Part shown: positions 1 through 12,100 of the stretch, piece after piece
Layout: each line of letters opens with the position of its first letter
How positions within the stretch are numbered: position 1 is the stretch's first letter
DNA from: Liolophura sinensis
Lineage: Eukaryota > Mollusca > Polyplacophora > Chitonida > Chitonidae
Direction: 5' to 3'
NCBI RefSeq assembly: GCF_032854445.1
Contig: NC_088303.1
Span: 27,941,265-28,005,264 of the forward strand
DNA length: 64,000 nucleotides
Translations under genes and position numbers: made by a program
Notes under the pieces: generated by a model
The model's input: the letters and a program-made list of their open reading frames with translations, nothing else
Databases searched by the model: none
What the model was told of the DNA's origin: nothing

Positions 1-129
1 TAAAGAAAAAAAAAATGAAGAATTTTTGTGCATCAAATAACTGAAAAGATGACAAGGGCAATGATAATACTGGGTCCAAAAGAAGGCTGGATTCAAGCTA
101 AATAAGAATAATGGACAAGAAGAGCTTAC

Positions 130-3100
130 CTCATAATCTACAGCTCCATCCCGAACCTTCTCCTGAAAATCTTCATGGCTAATCACACTGTTGGCCACCA
201 AGTCTTGTTCGTGATTGGCTGCTGCCATCAGCAATGCTTCTGGTTGGCTGTTATTAGGATTCTGCCAAATACGCTCTAGGTAAGGCTGCAGCTGAGCTTG
301 CTGAAGATCTGTGAGTGCCTTCTCAACGTCTCCCTTCCTTTGATGCAGACAACGTAGGATTGCCTCCCTTGGAAATGGCCCCTCCATGACTAAATGCTGG
401 AACTGGACAAAGGTCAAGCAGAAATTAGACAGGGGGCATGGGACACATAAGGGAGACCAACTTAAACAGGCAAACGTCAAATATGCCAAAGCGGATAGTT
501 TAATAGTTCATGCCTTCAAGACAGATTTTCATTTTGTAAAAAGATTTGGGAAGTCCAGAATAAATGTTACGTAATATTTAAGCCATTCAGAGGAAATTTA
601 AAAATCCCCTCATGAAATATATGTAGATGCACAACAGACAGCAATGGCAAACTGTGTCAAATGCATGTTGTATATTCTACCTATCTAAGCTGAAAAACAT
701 CATCTTCATTTTTAAAAGCTTTCTCGACATCTCTGTAACTGACATTAGCTGATGTTGTATTTCTCGACATCTCTGTAACTGACATTAGCTGATGTTGTAT
801 TTCTCTACATTTCACTGCCTAGAAAATAGATGTCATTGTCATGAGATAACCTACTTCCTGCATACCTCAATAAGAGGGGTCCCACTTCTCATATTATCAC
901 ATCTCAAAAACAATCTTCCATTATGCCATAAATGCTATCATGTGGTAAGTGAGGAAAGCTACTGGGCCAGTAGATCATAGTGTATTGTATTTGATCAGAT
1001 TGTCATAGTTTCTACATGTATATGATATGACAGTCAGTTTTATGGGTGGTGGAAACCCGAGTGTCTAGTGTAAACCACCAACATTTGGCAAGTTACTGAC
1101 AAACCTTCCTTCACAAGACATACATGTACATGCCATACTGGTGAAAAGACAAGTGACCTTCAACACATGTATGCAAAACTAAGTTATTTACTTATTTGAT
1201 CGGTGTTTTATGTCGTGCTCACGAGCATTTTAATAGGAAACTCACAAAACTCCTTCCAACCTGTATCAAGACGGTTCAAAACTCTGAACTCATTAATTCT
1301 TTGCTTTATTACGTTACAGTTATCTGTGTATGTGTGCTCATAAAACATATACATACACACGCACTGAAACTAGAAGAAAACGATGTCTTCTACTGTCATT
1401 TGGACCCTCCACGTGGCTCGTCCTCGAGTCTCCCATTATACAACATTGTTAGCATTGAACATGAATACGGTGAGAGTAAACCAGGGAAAAAATTACAAGA
1501 TACAACAATGACAGTTATCTGTAAGTTCATTGTATGATGCTAGATTTCTCTGGTCACTTGAAAGACAACATTTACCACGTTTGCAAGTACATACGTTTTT
1601 CTTCCTTTTGCTAACACAGTCTTTCACGGCCTCTTCGACATTTCCCCATGCCTTTTTCAATGACTCTTTCGCCTCCACATCTGTTATCTGCCCAATGTCA
1701 TTGTGGGTGCTAGCTTGGCCTTCGCTGGTTGCCAATGCGATGACTGTGTCAATCATATCTTGCCAGTTTTCTTTTAACCAATCGACAGGCTTTTTATTTC
1801 CACACATTTCCAAAGCAATCTGTAGTTCCTCTGGCACAAAGCCGAGCTTGTCGGCATCCTGTAATGTTACAGGAAACAGGCCTTGGTATTACAGTAACAA
1901 ATCTTTGCCATATATTATCCTGTTTACACTGCATATTTGTATTATTTTTAATTGTTCAGTTTGTGTTCAAGCCATGATCCTCCAGTTTTCAACTTAACAA
2001 GGTTCATTAACTGTACAATCCACATTTATATGACAAAACATACCATGAGCAAAGCAATGACTTGGCCTCAACCAGTTGCTGTGAACATATATTCTAACCA
2101 AAATTCCATGAGCAAAGCAATGACTTTCTCGCCTCAACCAGTTGCTGTGGAGACAAATTCTAACCAACATACCCTGAGCAATGCAATGACTTTCCTGCCT
2201 CAATCAGTTGTTGTGAATACATATTCTAACCAATATACCCTCAATAAAGCAATGACTTTCTTGTCCTCAACCAGTTGCCGTGGAGACAAATTCTAACCAA
2301 TATACCATGAGAAAAGCAAGGACTGTCTTGTCCTCCATCAGTTGTTGTGAAGACAAATTCTAACCAACATACATGTATCCTGATTAAAGCAATAACTTTT
2401 TTTGTAATCCACCAGTCGCTGTGAAGACAAATTTTAACCAACACATCCTGAGGAACAATGATTTTCTCATCCTCAACAAGATGCCTCGAAAACAAATTCT
2501 AACCAAAATACCCTGAGTAAAGCAATGACTCTCTTGCCATCCAGCAGTTGCTGCGAAGACAAATTCTAACCAACATACCCTGAGTAAAGCAATGACTCTC
2601 TTGCCATCCACCAGTTGCTGCGAAGACAAATTCTAACCAACATACCTTGAAGAGCAATGATTTTCTTGTCCTCAACCAATTGCTCCGAAGAAAAATTCTA
2701 ACCAAAATATCCCGCGCAAAGCAATGACTTTCTTTTCCTCAACCAGCTGTTGTGAATACATATTCTAAGCAATATACCCTGAGTAAAGCAATGACTTTCT
2801 TGTCCTCCACTAGTTGCCATCGAAGACAAATTCTAACCAACATGCTCTGAGGAGCAATGATTTTCAACTCCTCAGCCAGTTGCTGTGAAGAAAAATTCTA
2901 ACCAACATACTCTGAGGAGCAATGATTTTCAACTCCTCAGCCAGTTGCTGTGAAGAAAAATTCTAACCAACATACTCTGAGGAGCAATGATTTTCAACTC
3001 CTCAGCCAGTTGCTGTGAAGAAAAATTCTAACCAACATACCCAGACAAAAGTAATGACTTTCTTTCCATCGATCAGTTGCTGCGAAAACAAATTCTTACC

Positions 3101-6100
3101 AACTTACCCTGAGCAAAGCAATGACTTTCTTGCCATCATCCAGTTGCTGTTTTGCTGCCCTGTGATGATTGACAGCCTCTAGGGCTTGTGCTACGTCTCT
3201 GCTCCCCTCCCAAGACAGCCCAGCAGAGGAAGCTGATAGTCCACTGTCATTTGGCGATGTCTCCAGTGAGTCAGCATTTGCAAACTCCAGCCCACCAATC
3301 TGCTCTTGGTGACTAAGTTCTGAATGAAACTCAGATTTTGGGGTGCGTTTTTCTTCTATTTGAGGATCCAGCTTAGTCTCAGCTTCAAAGTTCTGAGAAT
3401 TCTGCACCTTCTCTAGGCGGTCATCTGGATTTTGCATCATTATGAGAAAACGTTTCTGAGCTTCCTTCTTCTCCAACACCACCTAGTCATGAAAAAATTA
3501 ACATGACAGATTTACTTCATGAGGTGGCCAGTTTGTTGAACTATAGTCCTTGACAGTTTTCAGTTATCATGGTTGCCACAATGTGCTTGCCAAGTAGCAT
3601 TAGTACAATCGTAATCATTAATTCCATTAACATCAAAAATTAACACATTTTCTGTATAAAAAAACATTTGCTTGGAGGAAAACTATGGATATCAGTAATA
3701 ATTTGATTCTGAATTACGTCATGCTTGGCATTCATACTTAAAACGCCTGTTTTTCTTGGCCTAGACAGCAGAAAAGACATGTATTCTCAGAAGAGTCTTA
3801 TTTTTTTTCACATTTCTTTACTCGTGAGTAAGGCTGCACTCAAGAATATTTCATTCATGTTCGCTCATTTGCATCACTCATATTAATGATGAAGTTTATT
3901 GCCAAAGCAACCCTCTGCAAACCAGGAGAAAACAACTGCCCTTTACAAAAACCTGCTGATACAAGGCCAAAACTGAACCTATTGGATTTGCATGGGTCAA
4001 ACCTACCCACAGGACCATCCAAATGCACCTACATGTACATATACGTATAAAACGTAATTAACAAATACAAAAATGTTTTCAGAAATTATAGAGCACAACA
4101 GAAAATAAACTTGAATTTTCATTACTGGTGACAACAAATAACCTAAGTCTAACCTGTTCAATCTCCTCGTGGACATTTCTGGTAAGTAGCCCCAGGGAGT
4201 GGGGCTCCCTTGGCTTCTCCCCTAACTCCACCTCCTCTGGTACTAGCCGGGGGCCATCACTGGTCCTATGACATATCAGGCAAATGTTAGCTCCAGGTTT
4301 GTTCAGGTATGTACAGTGGCTACATTCCCACTGGTGAGGCACTTGCTGCTTTGTAGAGTGAGGAGTCGAGCCTTGTTCCTGGGCAACCATGCCACCCATT
4401 TGGTCTGGGTCAAGTCTGGTCCATGAAGTAAGGTTTATCTTTGGGGTCCTGTTGACCTTTGGGGACCAGCTACTGCCCGCACCAATGTGAATCTCAGGGG
4501 TCTGCTTGGGCTGAGAACTCGGAGCACGTGGCAGGGTGGAGTATGACTTGTGTCCAACCACTTGGACTTGGCGTCGATGCGGTAGGCTCCCAGATGAATT
4601 TGGCTGCTGCACCGCACTGGGCATACCGATGTGGGACAAGGATGGACTGGCTACAAGTGGGTGAGATTTAGCGGGAGGGTAGTGGAAGACTGGCAGGGAC
4701 GGGGAGGAAGTTAGGGGCAGATGTGATCTGACTGGGGGTCCTCCAGGGCCAGTTTGTCTGCACACTGACGGGGGATAAAACACATCCTGCTGCTCAATGC
4801 TAGGCTCCACACCCAATCTCGGAGACCTATGTTTCTCCACAGCTGCCTGCGCTGATCCAGACAAAATCTGGATTTTAGTCAACAGCTCCATTTTCTTCCT
4901 TAACTTCATGTCCTTTGACTGTGTTATTTGCAGGTATTTTGGATCATTGTAAAAATTGGCCGATGAAGCTATCAATGACTCCAGGGACTTCTCCATTGAA
5001 ACTATTTCATCCTCCAAGGCGGCCAGTTTTCTCTGTGCTTCTGCTTTTGGGGAGTCATAGTTCTCTGTAAAGAAGACATCTGGTAATGGAGCTGGCATTC
5101 CTGGTGAACTCCTTTGGTGACCTCCTTTGGCTTCCCCAACCTCTCCAAGGCTGGAGTTTCTCTGAAGATCAGCCGAACTATGCATCACTTGATCACTTGA
5201 GAAAATTGGCAAATTTGGCACAACTGCTCCAGATTCATTACATTGTCTCCCTGTCGAATCCTAACAATACAAAAAAAAAAAAAAATACAAATCCATGTTT
5301 AAAAAATAAAACAATAAAAACCCATTCACCAAACCAATTGTACTTTCCAATGAGATCTGAATTAATGCTCACTGATTGGTCACAGATTTTGACCAATGAA
5401 CACACTTGCTGTACAGACCTACATGTTAGTGTATAAATGCAAAAACAAATGGCCTTTCCGTCAAGTATTTTGGGTAATTCTAGACGGTTGATAAATTGCA
5501 ATTCACATCACAGCATTTTTTTCCCAAATTCCATTTGAGCCAGAGAATATGTAAGCTGCTAGAATTTAAGAATAACATGAACAGTTACAATAAAACCCCA
5601 AATGATATAAACTGACAAAGAAGCCGAATTTCACCGGTTACTGTCACCACTTGCCAACTATCATACTGTCATTGCTGTTCTACATGGCTGTAGTCTTAAC
5701 ATCATAAGATCTCTGCCAAAAGCTCACACCGACCTTTGTTTCAGGACTACTTTCTTCAATGGAGTAGTAAGAATCATCTGAATGGGTCGGGGAGGGTTCC
5801 CGGGGCTGACTTGGCTGGATGCTTAATGAGTTACCTATAGGTGGTGCTGTACTGGAAACAAGAAGGTACATGTACATGGAGCTTGCTAGAAAATGAATTC
5901 TTAGTAAGATAAGGAATCTCTGCTACCTGAGACAGTCAAAGTCATTCGTATTACAAGCCTGAAACCATGTGCCTCACATTTCTGAAAATATTTTTAATAA
6001 TAGATAATAATTCACTGATTTCATTAATAATTTCATTTTATGTATGCAGCTTTCTTTTTTTTGATGCAACAATTCAAGCTGTAGATTTGTGCACAGCACA

Positions 6101-9100
6101 ATAGAATAGTCAACAGAAGTGCAGCTACAGTCATGTGTCAATATGTGTGCAGCTACAATCATGCTGTCAATATGTGTGAAACTCCAGTAATAATGTCAAT
6201 ATGTGTGCAACTACAAGCATGGTGTCAATATGTGTGCAGCTACAATCATGATGTCAATATGTGTGATGCTACAGTAATAATGTCAATATGTGTGCTGCTA
6301 CAGTAATGATATCAATATGTGTGCAGCTACAGTAATGATATCAATATGTGTGCAGCTACAGTTATGGTGTCAATATGTGTCCTGCTGCAGTCAATCATGC
6401 TAGCACACTAACCACTCGGCCATAGAGGCCCCATGTGTGAGTAGTCTGCAAAGCATAATGGAGCCTGTTCTACAAAGCACTCACAACCTGTTCTTTTCAT
6501 GAAGACATATAGCCAAGATGTGTTACCATAGTAAATTTGTTTGAGGCAGAGTTGCATCAGCTGTGTAGAACGAGCCCATGGTGTCAACGTGCTCCTACAG
6601 TCATAGTGTCAATATGTGTGCAGCAATAGTCATGGTGTCAATATGTGGCAGGCAGCGTTGCGTCAGCTGTGTAGAACAGGCCCATGGTGTCAATATGTGC
6701 GCTCCTACAGTCATAGTGTCAATATGAGCAAACCATTACGTGTCTGAGATACATCCTGGTCAAGACCAGAGCCAAGTCAACAATACAATATCTTGATTCT
6801 AACAGGAGACCTCATTGGCCAAAGGCTTGTCATCAGAACTAAATGCCCTCAACATCTCCTCAACCTTCATGCACTTTCACATGTGTTTACGTTGGGGTAT
6901 TTCGAGGGTAATATTATTGTAGACTGGTGAAACTACACTTTTGTGTAGCTCATAAGGTGGTAAATTAGAGTAAGGTAGTTCTGCCTCAAAAACTGAAATG
7001 AATAGGTGTATATAAAGTTGAATTCAAAGTTGGCCTTTTACACGAGAAAAAGTTGAGAAATTAGGGTACTTGGTACTAGAAGAGAATAGCAATTCTCTGG
7101 TTTTCCTGTTCAGCCCTTACCTGTGCTTATTTGAACGGACATCTACAGCAGGTGAGGACTGGGATACTTCAGGTTCATTTAGGCGGTTTCGTTTGTGAGA
7201 CTGCCTCTTAGGGTGTCGATGCCACTTCTCATCACAGGACACACACAGCTGCTTGGAGTCACAAATAGTGCAGATCATCTCAGGGGAGTTCTCACCACAA
7301 ATGTCACAGGTGCTGATGACTGTAACACACACACAACATACATGTGATACAAGTAACACATGTGTGGTACAAGTAACTGATGTGTGATGCAAGTAACACA
7401 CACAGAGCAGACGTGTGATAAATACCACACACACAGAACAGATGTGTGATACAAGTATCACACACAGAACAGACCTGTGATACAAGTGTCACATACAGAA
7501 CAACCTGTATTACAAGTATCACACACAGAACAGGCCTGTGATACCAGTAACACACACAAAACAGGTCTGCGATACAAGCACCACACACAGAACACATCTG
7601 TAATACAAGTAACACACAGAACAGACCTGTGATACAAGTATCACACACAGAACAGACCTGTGATACAAGTATCACACACAGAACAGACCTGTGATGCAAG
7701 TATCACACAGAGAACAGATCTATGACACAAGTATCACATTATACAAGTCACCAGAATACACACGAAAAGGGAATGGTTGTACTATGGAATGAAATTTCAT
7801 CAAAAAAGCTGTGGGATGCAAGACATTAGAATACACACACAAAACGATAGATGAATGAATGATTACAGCTTATGTCCTGTACTTGTGATTATAAGTCAAG
7901 AGCATACACAAAAACGAAAAGAATACAGGTTTATGTACTATGGAATGAAACATAATGGGAACAGATGTGTGATACAGGTCAAGAGAATACACACAAACAA
8001 AAAGAAAAGAAGTACTTATGGAATGAAATACAAACAGAAGAGATGTGTGATCCAGGTCAAGAGAATACACACAAACAAAAAGAAAAGAAGTACTTATGGA
8101 ATGAAATACAAACAGAAGAGATGTGTGATACAGGTCAAGAGAATACACACAAACAAAAAGAAAAGAAGTACTTATGGAATGAAATACAAACAGAAGAGAT
8201 GTGTGATACAGGTCAAGAGAATACACACAAACAAAAAGAAAAGAGGTACGTATGGAATGAAATATAAACAGACAAGACGTGTGATACAGGTCAAGAAAAT
8301 ACAAACGAAGAAAAAGAAAAGACGTATTCATGGAATGAAATACACAGAAGAGATGTGTGATACATGTCAAGAGAATACACACAAACAAAAAGAAAAAAGG
8401 TATGTAGGGAATGAAATATAAACAGACAAGACGTGTGGTACAGGTCAAGAAAATACACACGAAGAAAAAGAAAAGACGTATTCATGGAATGAAATGTGCG
8501 ATACAGGTCAAATGTGCACACAAAACTGGAGCAGTGGTAAACCCACATACATGGTCATACAAGCACTACCGACTGCTTATTCCTAGAAATCAGAAATTCA
8601 GCTGCTGCTGGAGGCCAGGATGGCACATCCAAGACAGGCTCTCATGTATAACAGAAATACATCATACTAAAGTTACATCATGATTATGGTGAGACAATTA
8701 CAACGTGCAGAAATTCAAGACTTTCTCTGGCTAAAAATAAATAAACATCCTTTACATATTTGATTACTAGGTGTTCTCTTGACTTTATCAGGCCACAGTG
8801 ACAGGCAACATGATATATACATTACCTAGATTCTGCCAACCTGCAGTAGGACTGTAAGGAGGTTTCAGCGTTCGGGATGGAATAGGTGGGGCTGTTTTCA
8901 ACACCTTTTCCTGTGAATAATACAGACCCATTTGAATCAAAAAATAAATAAACATTTATTTCATTTCCATACATAAATGAAAACTTGACAGATAAAACAC
9001 ATCACCTCAAAATATTAAGCTGAGTTTGTTACATGTAGGTGTGAAGGTTTAGCTTCTTTGATTCTCTACACATACTTGAGTTAATGGCCAAACAATGAAA

Positions 9101-12100
9101 AATATTTAAGTAAAACAACAAAGCTAAAAAGTGTGGTGAGGTTCATTAGACAGACAACTAAAATTTATATGTAAAAATAGGTTCATCTGTCTTTTTAGGG
9201 TGATTGGAAGAATATTAAAGGCCTTCAACTATTTTAATTCTAGGCTTGGCTTTTTTAGGTCATTCTAATACTGAACTCTGACATCACATTTTTTTTCTAT
9301 GTGTCAGATGTCAGAATTCCTAAATGCCTGTAGTATGGTCAATAAAGCCATTCTTACAATTCTAACACTTCACTGCTTTTCACTGTCTTCAAAAAAAAAA
9401 TGTATTTTTATGAAAGATAAAGATCCCCTACAGCTTACACTTACTACAATCCTGTGGGAAGGTCTGCCAGCAACCTGAGGATGGTCGGGGATTTGACTAG
9501 GTTCGGCCTGGTTTCTTCCCACCATAATGCTGGCCACCATTGTATAAGTGAAAGTATACTTGAGTATGGCGAAAAAACACAAATCAAATAAATAAATAAA
9601 TAAAGAAATCTTCAGTACTTACACCTCCCATATTCACTGGCTACACCTGTATTCCTACACAATCTAACAATTTTCCAGTCAAATGACGAGAAGAAATCAT
9701 TAGGTGTGTGAAAAATGTCCATGCTGCCAAAGTGGTGCTGTCACTGAAGTATCATGCCAAAGACACCAGACATGACATCTCATGTTTCCTTTCTCTAACC
9801 TCTCAGTGCTCAGCGCCAAGCTAGGCAGAAGCAGGTACTATTTTTTAAAGTTTTTGGTATGACCTGGACCGGGTTTGATCCCGAGGTCTCCGTTTTCAAG
9901 ATGGACGTCCTAACCATGAGGCCAACGAAGCGGTCACAAGGATTTAGTAGGTGTGAGAACATGTTCATATACCATGTCTTCTCATGACAGCCCGTCCAGT
10001 CACATTTTACTGACACTGGCACAACCAGTCCTGTTTCCTTATTCTAACCCCTATGTGCTGAGTGCCAAGCGAGACAGCAACAAATACCATTTTGGTGTTT
10101 GGTCTGACCTGACCCGGGTTTGATCCTGGGTTTCTAGGCTTCGAGACAGACATTCTAAACTAAGTGGTCTGTACTCTTTTTGTGATGTAGCGGTTCTCAA
10201 TTATATTTCACTAAGGGTTTAAGGGTTTAAGGGTTGCGGGAACCAGACGAAAGCCTGGTGCAAATCCCTGCATCTCAAGAAATACCTGCCCCCTCCTGAC
10301 AACAGCTTCATTCCACTATCTATTCCTAAATGACGACCATCTATAATGTTGCTTTGCTGGGAAAAGTTCAGTTGATCAACCCTTTAATATAGTATTGGCT
10401 ACTAATACTTTCAAGTTTGTAGATGAAAATAATACTAATGTAAACAAATGTACATTTTAACTGTACATCACACGTTTATGTTTTACCAGGAAGTTGAAAT
10501 CTGCACCCTGTCAATTCAGTGAGCAGGAAATAGAACTATGTATTATAGTTTAATTAAATATTTAGACGGAAATGATACAAATGACAGTATTATAAATTCA
10601 TTACAATTATACTCATTTTGTCCTGGTAAGTGGTAACCAAAGGTTTTTCCACCAAGGTTTACTGACATTTACCTATGGTTTACCCATTTATGTTCATATT
10701 TCCAACATGCATGTTTTCACTTTTTTTTTCTTAAATAATCGTGCCTAAAAAGAAAATGCTGGTTTTAAAAAGTGACTGTTAAAAACTACAAATGTGGAGG
10801 AGTAAGGTACTCAAAAAGTTCAGTAAATCAAGCTAATAATCTCTGACATACAAAAGTTGTTTGAAAAGAGGCAAACAATCTTCAAGGTAGTGTAATTTAT
10901 CAATTAAGTCAAAAAACATGTTTAGGAGATCAATTTATCATTTGAGTCATATAACATCTTTGGAAGATCAATTTATCATTTGAGTCATATAACATCTTTG
11001 GAAGATCAATTTATTATACAAGTCAAATAACTATTGAAGTGAAGCAATTTACTGCATGATTCAAATACCTTTTGAGGTGGAGCAAATTATCAATTTAGTA
11101 AAACAACCTCTGAGACAAAATGTTTATAGAATGAGGCAAATAATCTCCGAAGTACAATACTATATTAGTTCATTTCTATGCAAGTCGAGTTACTGACTTA
11201 CCATTTTTGGTAATGGCGTTGGTAAAACATCAGGTAGATTACTGGTAACATAGGTACCATTCAGCTCATGCCTACAACCAACATTTACCAACATTTACTA
11301 ACAAACAATTCAACCTGTATATACCTGTATATAAATGTATATCGCTTTATTCTTACAAAAATGCATTCATCCCTTAAAACCTAACTGTAAAACCAAGCTT
11401 GTTATTTCCAGTGGAAAGCCAATCACTACTCCAAGTTTTCAGTTAAAGTAGACAGGTCCAAAGCATATTTTCTCAGAGGTGTTAATGGAAATTCTGGTTT
11501 ATGTGGACTGTTTACATGTTTTACATGTGTGTTACCTTTGACCAGTATTGCTATTTACCTGCTTAACAGGTCCTCAACAGCTGAATTTGACACCTGAGAC
11601 ATATTTGCATAACTTGTTCTGCAAAGTATTTTGCCCCCAAATTGTCTGTTTGCGCTAATAGTTTAATTACTCTCTTTATCAGCTGAAGGGTCTCATTCAC
11701 AACGCTAGTGTTCAGGTCTGAGTACAGTTCTTTATTACAAAGTCAAGGGGGGGCCTCCATGTCTCAGTTGGTTAGCGCACTAGCGCAGCGTAATGACCCA
11801 GGAGTGTCTCACCAATGCAGTCCCTTTGAGTTCAAGCCCAGCTCATGCTGGCTTCCTCTTTGGCCGTATCTGGGAAGGTCTGCCAGCAACCGGCAGATTG
11901 TCATGGGTTCTCCCCGCGCTCTGCTCGGTTTCCACCCACTATAATGCTGGCCGCCGTCGTATAAGTGAAATATTCTTGAGTACGGTGTAAAACACCAATC
12001 AAATAAATAAATACAAAGTCAAGGCTTGTTTCACATCTTCACCAAAATGTAATATTTTTAATCTCAAAGAGGGAATTATTTATTTATTTATTTGATAGGT

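Noticed and set aside
7304-8548. Long open frames on both strands in RNF31 intron 5
   Set aside because: Produced by the 34-bp and 78-bp arrays; same argument.
11749-11840. tRNA gene suggested by A- and B-box-like sequences (also at 23360, 25670, 50525, 52100, 44480, 28580)
   Set aside because: The cloverleaf stems do not form and each is attached to a SINE body, or is a decayed head; these are SINE promoters, not tRNA genes.
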